Below, in pieces: positions 26,801 through 35,461 of a stretch of 64,000 bases of DNA; position 1 is the first letter of the stretch, and every line of letters begins with the position of its first letter. The position numbers were made by a program, and so were the translations under genes. The stretch lies in contig CADCEC010000003.1 in NCBI GenBank assembly GCA_902800395.1, positions 162,932 through 226,931 of the forward strand. Direction: 5' to 3'. The DNA is from an uncultured Bacteroidota bacterium. GTDB taxonomy: Bacteria > Bacteroidota > Bacteroidia > Bacteroidales > P3. The notes beneath the pieces were generated by a model, which saw only the letters and a list, made by a program, of their open reading frames with translations, made no database searches and had not been told where the DNA came from.

Positions 26801-27667
26801 ATGGATGAAGAGATAATTAAACGGGTTCGGAGAATCGAGATTAAGGCGCGCGGACTGTCGCAGCAGATGTTCTCGGGCGAATACCATTCCGCTTTCAAGG
26901 GAAAAGGAATGGCTTTCAGCGAAGTACGTGAATACCAATATGGTGACGACGTAAGGAACATCGACTGGAATGTTACCGCACGATACGCTCATCCCTACGT
27001 AAAAATCTTTGAGGAGGAACGCGAACTGACGGTGATGCTGCTCGTCGACGTTAGTGGCAGCGGCTATTTCGGCACCCACCGCCAGTTCAAGGAAGATCTG
27101 GCGGCAGAAGTGGCTGCAACGCTTGCTTTCAGCGCAATAACCAACAACGACAAAGTGGGGGTTATCCTGTTCAGCGACAGGATTGAAAAATTCATCCCCC
27201 CCAAAAAGGGGCGAACACACATCCTGAGAATCATCAGAGAATTGATTACGTTTCGTCCAGAAGGCCGAGGAACAGACTTGGGTGAAGCCTTGAAGTATTT
27301 CTCCAACGTCATGAAGCGACGCTGCACGATGTTCCTGCTGAGCGATTTTTTGGAGACACCAACCTGGACAGAGGCATTGAAAATGGCGGCCGGAAAACAC
27401 GATGTGGTGGCTCTGCGACTGGTCGACCGAGGCGAGCAACATCTGGCCAATCTGGGACTGGTGAAATTCTACGACCCCGAGAGTGGCGAGACTATGTGGG
27501 TGGATACGGGAAAGGATAAAGTGAGGAAGATGGCAGACGCTCGCTTTGCTGAACATGAAATGGAAGTGGAGCGGACCCTGCGGCATTACGGTGTGGATAT
27601 GGCAACGCTGACAACTGGAGAGGATTTCGTCATGCCTCTTAAGAATCTCTTGGCCAGAAGAAGTTAG
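26801..27667 (+). CDS. DUF58 domain protein (VWA-like)
   Basis: The product has 288 residues. Marks: VRRIEIKARGLSQQMFSGEYHSAFKG, GMAFSEVREYQYGDDVRNIDWNVTAR (the DUF58 core) and a VWA-type metal site LLVDVSGSGYFG. It stands between moxR and the bat genes in the usual order. The family is thought to be a MoxR partner. No membrane helix is seen, unlike many DUF58 proteins, so it is probably cytosolic. Confidence 0.9.
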   Translation: MDEEIIKRVRRIEIKARGLSQQMFSGEYHSAFKGKGMAFSEVREYQYGDDVRNIDWNVTARYAHPYVKIFEEERELTVMLLVDVSGSGYFGTHRQFKEDLAAEVAATLAFSAITNNDKVGVILFSDRIEKFIPPKKGRTHILRIIRELITFRPEGRGTDLGEALKYFSNVMKRRCTMFLLSDFLETPTWTEALKMAAGKHDVVALRLVDRGEQHLANLGLVKFYDPESGETMWVDTGKDKVRKMADARFAEHEMEVERTLRHYGVDMATLTTGEDFVMPLKNLLARRS

Positions 27668-27678
27668 AAAAGCAGAAA

Positions 27679-28554
27679 ATGAAAAAACCATTAACTATAA
27701 TCTATTATCTATTAACTACACTCGTCGCTCCGGCCTTTGCTCAGCCTCAGCTGAGCGCCGACACAATTCTTCTGGGCGACCAAACGGTTCTGCGTGTATC
27801 GGGAGAAGAATGCGGAAAATGGCATCCCGAAGGCGACGGAGCCATAGAGGTCCTGAAAGAAGAATACGACACCCTACACAAGGCAATGCTTACGACACTG
27901 ACATGTTTCGAGCCTGGACTGCACTATGTCAAGCTGGGGCCAGACGATTCGCTGCCGCTGATGGTGCTCGACATCGAGGTGGACACCTCCTCGGAGGAAA
28001 TACGTGATATTGCAGGCATTGAGCAGGTACCCTATACATTCTGGGAGATTATCCGTTGGGTGCTTCTGGGACTGGGGATGCTGGCGCTTGCCTTCGGAGG
28101 ATGGTGGTTCTGGAAGAAATGGAAGAGTGGCAAAGTGTCAGAATGGCTGAGCGATGAGAAGCCCGACACAAGGACGGCTGAAGAGCGGGCGCTGGACAAC
28201 TTGGAGACTCTAAGGAAGAAACAACTATGGCAGAGTGGACGAACAAAAGAATACTATACCGAACTAACAGACACGGTGCGTCTCTTCATTGAGGAAACCA
28301 CCGAAATCAGGGCCACGGAGATGACGAGTGAGGAATGCGTCGATGCGTTAAAGTGTAAAGGTGCAAGTGATGACGCAACTGCCTTGCTGCGCGACATTTT
28401 CTCGACGGCAGACATGGTGAAGTTCGCTAAGAGCGAGCCATTGCCATACGAGCATCAGAAGGTTCTTGAGGAAACAGTGGAGTTTGTAAAGAAGATGTGG
28501 GCATGCGTGAATAGAAATAATGGGAACAACGAAAATGATGGGAATAATGAGTAA
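27679..28554 (+). CDS. Single-span membrane protein of the bat operon
   Basis: The product has 291 residues: a signal peptide (residues 1-21, ending APAFAQ), a short beta domain facing the periplasm, a membrane helix at about 117-139 (IIRWVLLGLGMLALAFGGWWF) and a helical cytoplasmic part. This is the usual position of the DUF4381-like or unnamed membrane protein between DUF58 and batA. The signal-peptide core is encoded by the repeat words at 27688-27719. The end is Asn-rich (NRNNGNNENDGNNE) and overlaps the batA start by 8 bp. Confidence 0.75.
   Translation: MKKPLTIIYYLLTTLVAPAFAQPQLSADTILLGDQTVLRVSGEECGKWHPEGDGAIEVLKEEYDTLHKAMLTTLTCFEPGLHYVKLGPDDSLPLMVLDIEVDTSSEEIRDIAGIEQVPYTFWEIIRWVLLGLGMLALAFGGWWFWKKWKSGKVSEWLSDEKPDTRTAEERALDNLETLRKKQLWQSGRTKEYYTELTDTVRLFIEETTEIRATEMTSEECVDALKCKGASDDATALLRDIFSTADMVKFAKSEPLPYEHQKVLEETVEFVKKMWACVNRNNGNNENDGNNE
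27688..27719 (+). repeat. Intergenic-type repeat word encoding a signal-peptide core
   Basis: ttaactataatctattatc-tattaact is read as LTIIYYLLTT. The same words occur between genes at 42815-42850 and 42910-42949. Confidence 0.75.
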
Positions 28555-29539
28555 CATCACTTTTGCATATCCGTGGGTGTTGGCTGGGCTGGCGATTGTT
28601 CCGGTGATGGTATGGTGGTGGGTGTGGAAATACCGGAAACAGGAGGCGGCACTACAGCATTCGGACATAACGTTCTTTGCCGGGGTAAAGAAAAGTCTGC
28701 GACAACGGTTGCGCTGGCTACCCTATGCGCTACGGATAGTGGCAGTAGCCGCCGTAGTGGTGGCGCTGGCACGACCGCAAAGCGAGTTGAGCCGTGAAGA
28801 GACAACGATGGAGGGTATCGATATCGTGGTCGCAATGGATGTGTCGAGCAGCATGCTGGCAGAAGATTTTTCACCCAATCGTCTGGAAGCGGCAAAGAAA
28901 GTGGCAGAGGACTTCATCGACGGACGAAAGAACGACCGCATCGGACTGGTGGCGTTCGCCGGAGAGGCATATACCAAGGTACCACTGACCGTAGATCATA
29001 TTGTGTTGAAAGAGCAGCTGAAGAGTCTGAAGCTGGGGACCTTGCGTGATGGCACAGCCTTGGGAGACGGTACAGCGACGGCCATCAATCGCATCAAAGA
29101 CAGCGAGGCGAAGAGCAAGGTAATCATCCTGCTGACGGACGGTGTGAACAATCAAGGGAGTATTGACCCGCTGAATGCTGCAGAAATAGCGGCGACATTC
29201 GACATACGACTCTATACCATCGGCATCGGTTCGCAAGGGAAAGCACCATACCCGTTCCGAGACCAACTGGGGAGGGTGTTCTATCAGAATATGGATGTCG
29301 AGATTGACGAAGAGTTGCTGAAAGAGATGTCGGCTGCCACGAAAGACGGTCTCTACTTCCGCGCAACAAATAAGAAGGCGTTGGAGGAGATATTCAGCCA
29401 AATAGACGAGATGGAGAAGAGCAAGATAGACGTACTGCATTTCTCAAAAAAGAAGGATGAATTTATGCCGCTGTTGTGGCTAGCACTGATAGTGCTAGGT
29501 GCTGAAGCAATTGTGAAATGGCTTTGGATGAAAAGATGA
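28547..29539 (+). CDS. batA: BatA, von Willebrand A membrane protein
   Basis: The product has 330 residues. Two N-terminal membrane helices (residues 6-24 and about 50-70) precede a VWA domain with the metal site MDVSSSMLAED and LLTDGVNNQGS; a last helix (LLWLALIVLGAEAIVKW) ends the protein. The start at 28547 (MSNITFAYPW) is chosen because Bat proteins begin this way; it overlaps the previous stop. In Bacteroides fragilis the bat genes are linked to aerotolerance. It ends in an ATGA overlap with batB. Confidence 0.9.
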   Translation: MSNITFAYPWVLAGLAIVPVMVWWWVWKYRKQEAALQHSDITFFAGVKKSLRQRLRWLPYALRIVAVAAVVVALARPQSELSREETTMEGIDIVVAMDVSSSMLAEDFSPNRLEAAKKVAEDFIDGRKNDRIGLVAFAGEAYTKVPLTVDHIVLKEQLKSLKLGTLRDGTALGDGTATAINRIKDSEAKSKVIILLTDGVNNQGSIDPLNAAEIAATFDIRLYTIGIGSQGKAPYPFRDQLGRVFYQNMDVEIDEELLKEMSAATKDGLYFRATNKKALEEIFSQIDEMEKSKIDVLHFSKKKDEFMPLLWLALIVLGAEAIVKWLWMKR

Positions 29540-30549
29540 TACAATTTGAACATACAGAATATCTATGGTTGCTGGCAGGAGTAGCGCTGGTAGGAGTACT
29601 CTGGGGAGTGTCGAGGTGGCGCGAGCGTCGGCGACTGGAGCGCTGGGCCGACAAAGAGATGTTTCCGCGGCTGATTCCTGACGAACGTAAATGGAGGCCT
29701 ATCACCAAGATGGTGCTAACGCTAGCGGGCATGAGTCTACTGGTATCGGCACTGGCGAACCCACTAATGGGCAAGAAGCAGGAGAAGGGGAAAAGGTCGG
29801 GTAGCGATATCGCCATTTGTCTCGACGTATCGAACAGCATGATGGCAGAGGACGTGAAGCCGAACCGACTGATTCGCAGCAAACAAGTGGTAAACAATCT
29901 TCTAAACACGATGACGGGCGACCGGGTGAGCCTGATTGTATTCGCGGGAACGAGTTTCATCGAGATGCCGCTGACGAACGACTATACCGCAGCCAAACTG
30001 TTTTTGGATCAGGTGGACTGCAGTATGATAGCTGCCCAAGGTACCGCCATTGGCGACGCGATAGGAAAAGCAATGGAGACTTTCGGCTACGGCGACGAGG
30101 ATCGCGAATGGAAAACCAACAAAGGTCGCGCAATAATTGTCATATCGGACGGAGAGAATCACGAAGATGACGCTGTGGGAGCTGCCAAGAAAGCCTATAA
30201 AGAGGGTATTCGTGTGTGTACAATAGGTCTTGGTGGAACAGAAGGGACCCCCATACCGATAAACAGTAGCGGCACCTATCGTCGCGACAATGAGGGAAAT
30301 GTGGTAATCACACGTTTGAACGAGCAGATGCTACGCGACATTGCGGAAGCTGGCAAAGGCGTGTATGTGAACGGCGTGGGCGACATTGACGAAGTCACCA
30401 CATTGTTGGAGAACCTGGAGAAAAACGACTTCGACGAAGCTGTGTTCAATTCGTTCGAGAGCGGCTACCCATATCCTCTGGCAGCAGGGCTCGTTCTACT
30501 GTTGACAGAAGTGCTGATTTTTGAACGAAGAAACAAGAAAAGGTTATAG
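29536..30549 (+). CDS. batB: BatB, von Willebrand A membrane protein
   Basis: The product has 337 residues and the same layout as BatA: FEHTEYLWLLAGVALVGVLW (helix), a second helix near residue 60, VWA site LDVSNSMMAED, VISDGENHEDDA, and a C-terminal helix (YPLAAGLVLLLTEVLIF). BatA and BatB are expected to form a complex. The ATG at 29536 shares four bases with the batA stop, indicating translational coupling. Confidence 0.9.
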   Translation: MIQFEHTEYLWLLAGVALVGVLWGVSRWRERRRLERWADKEMFPRLIPDERKWRPITKMVLTLAGMSLLVSALANPLMGKKQEKGKRSGSDIAICLDVSNSMMAEDVKPNRLIRSKQVVNNLLNTMTGDRVSLIVFAGTSFIEMPLTNDYTAAKLFLDQVDCSMIAAQGTAIGDAIGKAMETFGYGDEDREWKTNKGRAIIVISDGENHEDDAVGAAKKAYKEGIRVCTIGLGGTEGTPIPINSSGTYRRDNEGNVVITRLNEQMLRDIAEAGKGVYVNGVGDIDEVTTLLENLEKNDFDEAVFNSFESGYPYPLAAGLVLLLTEVLIFERRNKKRL

Positions 30550-30608
30550 ATTATGGGTTATAGGTTATTGACAATAGGATTGATAGGTCTAATAGGATTG
30601 ATAGGGGT
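30546..30608 (+). repeat. Short tandem repeat across the batC start, encoding a signal-peptide core
   Basis: Words such as aggattgatagg and ggtctaatagg repeat from just before the ATG at 30553. Inside the gene they give IGLIGLIGLIG. Confidence 0.7.
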
Positions 30609-31356
30609 CCAGAGCAGTGTGCAAGCCCAGGATATCCGTGGAGCACTGCGGGACGGCAACCGAAACTATAAGAAAGAGAAATGGGAGGAGGCCGAGAATT
30701 GGTATCGCCACGCCATAGAAATTGACAGCATGGACTACCGTGGGTTATACAATCTGGGTGACGCACTCTACCGCCAAAAGAAATACGACGAGGCGGCGAA
30801 CCTATTTGATAAAGCGCTTGGGCGTCCCGACATCAGCAGTGTGCAGCGTTCCCGTGCATTCCATAACAAAGGCAACAGCTATCTCAAAGCCGGAATGGAG
30901 GACAAGCAACAGGGAATGGAGATGTTCCAACAAGCCATACAGAGCTACCAGGAGGCTCTGAGACTGGATCCAAAGAACGACGATACTCGCTACAATCTGG
31001 CTTACGCCCGTCGCCTACTTCAACAAGCACAGCAACAGCAGCAGAACCAGCAAGGTCAGGGACAAGGACAGCAAAATCAGAAACAGCAACAGAATCAAAA
31101 AGGTCAGAATAAAGATCAGCAGAATAAAGATCAGCAAAATAAAAACCAACAAAAGGAACAGAACAAGCAAGACCAGAAAAAAAACAAGCAGGATCAGAAA
31201 AACAACAAAGGGCAGCAAAAACCTGACAAAAAAGAGCAGAAGAAACAGGATGCCGAACGTATGCTAGAGGCAGTGAAGAACAATGAACGCCAAACTCTCA
31301 AAGAGCAGACCAAGAAAGTGCAGGCGAGTGAGTTCCACAGTGAAAAAGATTGGTAA
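30553..31356 (+). CDS. batC: BatC, TPR protein
   Basis: The product has 267 residues. A signal peptide with the core TIGLIGLIGLIG ends near VQAQ. Residues 28-155 hold TPR units (EEAENWYRHAIEID, GLYNLGDALYRQKKYDEA, AFHNKGNSYLKAG, SYQEALRLDPKNDDTRYNLAYA). Residues 156-235 are low-complexity Gln/Lys/Asn, and the end (ERQTLKEQTKKVQ) is helical. It is predicted to be periplasmic and to scaffold the Bat complex. The gene lies 3 bp behind batB and 3 bp before batD. Confidence 0.88.
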   Translation: MGYRLLTIGLIGLIGLIGVQSSVQAQDIRGALRDGNRNYKKEKWEEAENWYRHAIEIDSMDYRGLYNLGDALYRQKKYDEAANLFDKALGRPDISSVQRSRAFHNKGNSYLKAGMEDKQQGMEMFQQAIQSYQEALRLDPKNDDTRYNLAYARRLLQQAQQQQQNQQGQGQGQQNQKQQQNQKGQNKDQQNKDQQNKNQQKEQNKQDQKKNKQDQKNNKGQQKPDKKEQKKQDAERMLEAVKNNERQTLKEQTKKVQASEFHSEKDW

Positions 31357-31359
31357 ATT

Positions 31360-33177
31360 ATGAAAAAAGCAATTCAAATATGGCTAATAGGACTTATAGG
31401 ACTTATAGGATTACTGGGAGGAGTACAGGCACAGGAAATGACGGTGCAGGCACCGAAATCGGTCTTCCTGGGCGACAACTTCACCGTCCAGTTCATCGTG
31501 AACGACAATGCCGATGATTTCAAAGGGCCCTCATTCAAAGGCTTCAGCCTGCGTTCCGGTCCCAATCGCGGCTCACAGTATAGTTCCTCCTTTATCAACG
31601 GACGACAGAGTACTTCCATCAAAACAACTTTTTCCTACACCCTCACCGCCGACCGTGAAGGTACATTCACCGTAGCCACAGCTACCTGTAGTTCCAACGG
31701 AAAAAAACTCTCATCAGAGAGTATCTCCATCAAAGTAACCAAACCCACAGCAGCCCAACAGCAGCAACGTCAGCAACAGCAACAGCAACAACGGAGACGT
31801 GCTGCCTTTGATCCATTCGACATGTTCGACCCTTGGGGAGACCAGCAACAGCAGCAGCAGGCAGCACCACAAATTGACGAGTCATCCCTTTTCGCCAGAG
31901 CTTCTGTCAGCAAGTCGAATCCTTATGAAGGCGAGCAGATTATTGTCACATATAAAATCTACACTCAAATTCCCGTTCGCCAATTTGCCATTGACAAACT
32001 GCCGGGCAACAAAGGCTTTTGGGTCGAAGACCTCACCTCCAATAGTCAAAAGGTGAAGCAATATGAGGAGACCATCAGCGGTAAACGCTACCAAGTGGCA
32101 GAAATCCGCCGTGGTGCACTGTTTCCTCAGCAAAGCGGGCAACTCTCTATTGAGCCCCTTGACCTCAATGTGCTGGCAATCGTTCAAAACCAGCGTCGCC
32201 GCACGGGCACCCTTCTTGATCTCTTCGACGATCCCTTTTTCAACACCTCACAGGCCGTCGAGCGCCCATTACGCACAAGAAGAATCAGCGTAGGCGTAAA
32301 GCCCCTTCCCTCTGCTCCCGACGGGTTCAGCGGCGCTGTGGGCAGTTTCTCGATTAAAGGTGGTCTCTCTCTCGACAGTGTGAAAGCTGGCGAAGCCGTG
32401 AGTTACCGACTCACCATATCTGGTCGGGGTAACCTCATGCTCATCAATTCCCCCTTTCCGCAGTTCCATGAATCGTTTGAATCCTACGACCCTCAGGTGC
32501 AAGACAAAATAGTCCGGGGAGACAACGGCATCAGTGGTAGCCGCACCTACGAGTGGGTGCTCATTCCCCGCGAGGACGGTTCCTTCACTATTCCCGCATA
32601 TAAATTCATCTACTTCGACCCCGCTTCCGGACAATACAAAACGCTCACCATCGAGGCGCAGAGCCTCCAAGTGCTCCCTGGAGCCAACCAACCTGCAAAA
32701 CAGACAACCAATCAGGCAATCAAGCAATCAAATAACTGGACAATCTATCTTCTTTACTTCCTCTCCGCTCTCGCACTGTTTTTCATTATCCTCACGCTCG
32801 TCCGCTGGATTAAGCGGCGCCGGTCCCGCAATATTGACCTGGTGGCACAACGCAAACGCAGTGCTCTCCGCGTTGCCCGCCGACGACTGAAGAAAGCTTC
32901 CGTCCACCTCAAAAAAGGCGAGCCAGAACCTTTCTACCAAGAAATCTACCGCGCCATTTGGGGATGTCTGTCTGACAAATACAGCATCCCTACCTCCCAA
33001 CTGGACCGCGAGACAGTAAAGAGTTGTCTCATTGAGAAACAAGTCCTTGAGGAACAGCAAGAACGCATACTTCAGCTACTGGGCGAAGTGGACTTTGCCC
33101 GTTTCGCACCCGGCAATCCGGAATCCTTGATGCAGAACATCTATCAGAAAACCCTCGAGGTCATCTCACAGATATGA
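31360..33177 (+). CDS. batD: BatD, oxygen-tolerance family membrane protein
   Basis: The product has 605 residues. Signal peptide with core LIGLIGLIGLLGG; beta-sandwich domains begin at VQAPKSVFLGDNFTVQF. A Gln-rich stretch (about residues 128-165) surrounds FDPFDMFDPWG. Further beta domains follow, then one membrane helix (IYLLYFLSALALFFIILTLV, about 455-478) and a cytoplasmic helical end. The segment before the helix (QPAKQTTNQAIKQSNNW) is encoded by repeat words. It overlaps the following WG-repeat gene by ATGA. Confidence 0.9.
   Translation: MKKAIQIWLIGLIGLIGLLGGVQAQEMTVQAPKSVFLGDNFTVQFIVNDNADDFKGPSFKGFSLRSGPNRGSQYSSSFINGRQSTSIKTTFSYTLTADREGTFTVATATCSSNGKKLSSESISIKVTKPTAAQQQQRQQQQQQQRRRAAFDPFDMFDPWGDQQQQQQAAPQIDESSLFARASVSKSNPYEGEQIIVTYKIYTQIPVRQFAIDKLPGNKGFWVEDLTSNSQKVKQYEETISGKRYQVAEIRRGALFPQQSGQLSIEPLDLNVLAIVQNQRRRTGTLLDLFDDPFFNTSQAVERPLRTRRISVGVKPLPSAPDGFSGAVGSFSIKGGLSLDSVKAGEAVSYRLTISGRGNLMLINSPFPQFHESFESYDPQVQDKIVRGDNGISGSRTYEWVLIPREDGSFTIPAYKFIYFDPASGQYKTLTIEAQSLQVLPGANQPAKQTTNQAIKQSNNWTIYLLYFLSALALFFIILTLVRWIKRRRSRNIDLVAQRKRSALRVARRRLKKASVHLKKGEPEPFYQEIYRAIWGCLSDKYSIPTSQLDRETVKSCLIEKQVLEEQQERILQLLGEVDFARFAPGNPESLMQNIYQKTLEVISQI
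31379..31418 (+). repeat. Short tandem repeat encoding the BatD signal-peptide core
   Basis: aggacttataggacttatagg words (about 10 bp units) are read as LIGLIGLIGLL. Confidence 0.7.
32697..32735 (+). repeat. In-frame aatcaagc repeat words inside batD
   Basis: caatcaggcaatcaagcaat and flanking words encode TTNQAIKQSNN directly before the membrane helix. Confidence 0.7.
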
Positions 33178-34457
33178 AGAAGATAGTAATCATAGTAGCT
33201 ATAGTGGCTATAGGTGCTATCCAGTCGGTGACGGCGCAAACAACCCGCTACGAGACCGACTCCACTTGTGGGTGCGATATCCTCTACATCGACGGTATCC
33301 AGACCACACGCGACGGTGTACGCTACGGATTCAAACGTGATGACGGTTCTGTGGTGGCTCCCAATAAATATCTCCATGTGGGAGAGTTTAAGGGGGGCTA
33401 TTGCCGTGTGTGGCTGGAGGACACACTGTGTGGCATTCTCTCCGCTTCGGGCGAGGAGGTGGTTCCATGCCTCTACGACAATGCCGACTTGCCATCCTGC
33501 GGACGCGTTTTGGTGGTGAAAAACGGTCGTTATGGCTTCTCCGACCTTCATGGTAATCTCGTAATCCCTACCATTTACTCTCATGCCTACAATTTCAGCA
33601 ACAATCGCGCCGCAGTCACCATCATCATCGACTCTTTCTTCTATCAGGATACCTTTATCGACACCCTTGGAAACCTACTTTTCTCCACCCACTACGAGAC
33701 AGCGATGCCCTTCTCCGACGGTTATGCTCCAGTGAAAAAATATGAACGATGGGGGCTTATTGATACGCTTGGACACACAGTGCTTCCCACTGTGTATGAA
33801 AACATCACCTTCCCGGAAAAAGGAATTGTCTTCGCCGGCAATGCAGACGGAATGGCCCTTTATTCGCTGACTAATTTAAAATCGGCAGTACAGAAAACAG
33901 AACCCGTCTACTTTGCCGTCACCGCACCCAGCGACAATCGGGTGGGAGTGACGCGCGACGGAAAACAGGGTTTCCTTGACTTGCAGGGCCGCGAGGTGAT
34001 TCCCTGCATCTACGACGAAATAGGGCTCTTCCGACAGGGCCGCACCATGGTGCGTCAGGGAAAAAACTTCGGCATCATCGACACGCTCGGTCGTATCATC
34101 CTCCCCATTGAATACGAGGACAAGACAAGCAAAGGATACAAATATGTCTACCACGACAGTCTGGCGCTTGTGGAGCGGGATGGATTGCTGGGATATGTCG
34201 ACCTCGACGGGCAAATCGTCATACCCCTTCGCTTCAAGCAAGCCTACCACTTCTCTCAGGGCTTGGCGCCTGTTCTCTTCAACGGTCACTGGGGCTATAT
34301 CAACACCCATGGCGACATCTACATGCCCTTCATCTTCGACATCGCTTCCCCATTCCAATGGGGACGAGCAGAGGTCTACTTCCAAGGACGCCGACACAAA
34401 ATTGACCTTGAAGGGCACTGTCTGTCTAATTGCAACGGAATCATATCCTTTAGATAA
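33174..34457 (+). CDS. WG-repeat secreted protein in the batE position
   Basis: The product has 427 residues. A signal peptide (core IVIIVAIVAIGAI) ends near VTAQ. The rest holds about seven WG-type repeats: GRYGFSDLHGNLVIPTIY, RWGLIDTLGHTVLPTVYE, KQGFLDLQGREVIPCIYDE, NFGIIDTLGRIILPIEYED, LLGYVDLDGQIVIPLRFKQ, HWGYINTHGDIYMPFIFD. The family is common in Bacteroidota; its function is unknown, probably binding. Bacteroides places batE (TPR plus SH3) here; no batE is present in this window. It overlaps batD by four bases, so it belongs to the operon. Confidence 0.88.
   Translation: MKKIVIIVAIVAIGAIQSVTAQTTRYETDSTCGCDILYIDGIQTTRDGVRYGFKRDDGSVVAPNKYLHVGEFKGGYCRVWLEDTLCGILSASGEEVVPCLYDNADLPSCGRVLVVKNGRYGFSDLHGNLVIPTIYSHAYNFSNNRAAVTIIIDSFFYQDTFIDTLGNLLFSTHYETAMPFSDGYAPVKKYERWGLIDTLGHTVLPTVYENITFPEKGIVFAGNADGMALYSLTNLKSAVQKTEPVYFAVTAPSDNRVGVTRDGKQGFLDLQGREVIPCIYDEIGLFRQGRTMVRQGKNFGIIDTLGRIILPIEYEDKTSKGYKYVYHDSLALVERDGLLGYVDLDGQIVIPLRFKQAYHFSQGLAPVLFNGHWGYINTHGDIYMPFIFDIASPFQWGRAEVYFQGRRHKIDLEGHCLSNCNGIISFR
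33179..33221 (+). repeat. Repeat words encoding the WG-protein signal-peptide core
   Basis: gatagtaatcatagtagct-atagtggctatagg is read as IVIIVAIVAIG. Confidence 0.6.
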
Positions 34458-34478
34458 TAGATAATAGTTAAAAGTTAA

Positions 34479-34889
34479 ATGGAGCATCCGGGAATTGTAA
34501 CAGCCGTAAAACCAGGATTCGTCACTGTGCAAATCGAGTCCACCTCGGCCTGCGCAGCCTGTGCTGCCCACAGCAAATGTGGCTTCGCCGAATCGAAAAC
34601 GAAGAGCCTTGACATACCAATCGACGAAAACTTTAACGATAACTTTAAAGTCGGGGACAGGGTGACTGTCACCATCGACCACACACGAGGACTGCTGGCT
34701 ACTTGGTGGGCATATGTAGTCCCCGCTGTGCTGCTGATGGGAGCCGTGGTGGGATTCACGCTGGCGGAATTGCCCGAGCCCGCCGTCATACTCCTCTCCC
34801 TGGCCGTCCTCGCGGTCTACATCCTCATCCTCTTCCTCCTCCGCAAAAAACTCGATTCCCAATTCACCCTCACTGTCTCACCATGTTAA
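34479..34889 (+). CDS. RseC/SoxR-reducing family membrane protein
   Basis: The product has 136 residues. The Cys-rich site CAACAAHSKCG near residue 25 and two membrane helices (about 70-90 and 95-115) fit the RseC/MucC family. In Bacteroidota this gene usually stands next to rnf genes; here none are present. It lies 21 bp behind the WG-repeat gene across repeat words (34452-34480) and overlaps ruvC by 7 bp. Confidence 0.85.
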   Translation: MEHPGIVTAVKPGFVTVQIESTSACAACAAHSKCGFAESKTKSLDIPIDENFNDNFKVGDRVTVTIDHTRGLLATWWAYVVPAVLLMGAVVGFTLAELPEPAVILLSLAVLAVYILILFLLRKKLDSQFTLTVSPC

Positions 34890-35461
34890 TCCTCGGTATT
34901 GACCCCGGCACCCAAATTCTAGGTTACAGCCTTCTCAACACTGACAGTTCGACACCCAAAATCGTGGCGATGGATGTATTGTATTTGAGGAAGATAGCAG
35001 ACTTCAACCTCCGCATCCGGAAGATTTTCGAGAGCACGGTGCGCATCATCGACTCGTTCCATCCCGACCATCTGGCCATTGAGGCACCTTTTTTTGGAAA
35101 GAACGTGCAGTCGATGCTGAAGTTGGGACGTGCGCAAGGTGTGGCCATCGCCGCCGCCATCTCGCGGGATCTTTCGGTGACAGAATACGAGCCCTCGGTC
35201 ATCAAGCAGCATATCACGGGCAACGGAAACGCTTCGAAGCAGCAGGTGGCTGCGATGCTGCAGAGTATACTGGGATTCGAAGAATCACCCAAATACCTCG
35301 ACGCCACGGATGCGCTGGCGGTAGCCTACACCTGCCATCTCTCGCTTTCCAATCCCCTCGCCGACATCCAAAGCCAACTTACGCCCAAGAAGAAAACCCA
35401 TAAATCAGCAAAAAAACAATGGTCAGAATTCGTTACACAAAATCCCGACATAATAAACTGA
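34883..35461 (+). CDS. ruvC: Holliday junction resolvase RuvC
   Basis: The product has 192 residues. The acidic site is visible: Asp in LGIDPGTQ, Glu in AIEAPFFGKN, and two Asp in DATDALAVAYTCH. GNGNASKQQVAAML is the conserved helix. It cuts four-way junctions with RuvAB. ATG 34883 is chosen because the resolvase fold starts there; it overlaps the rseC-like stop. The tail after residue 165 is basic and longer than usual. The next gene starts within its last 43 bases. Confidence 0.94.
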   Translation: MLILGIDPGTQILGYSLLNTDSSTPKIVAMDVLYLRKIADFNLRIRKIFESTVRIIDSFHPDHLAIEAPFFGKNVQSMLKLGRAQGVAIAAAISRDLSVTEYEPSVIKQHITGNGNASKQQVAAMLQSILGFEESPKYLDATDALAVAYTCHLSLSNPLADIQSQLTPKKKTHKSAKKQWSEFVTQNPDIIN

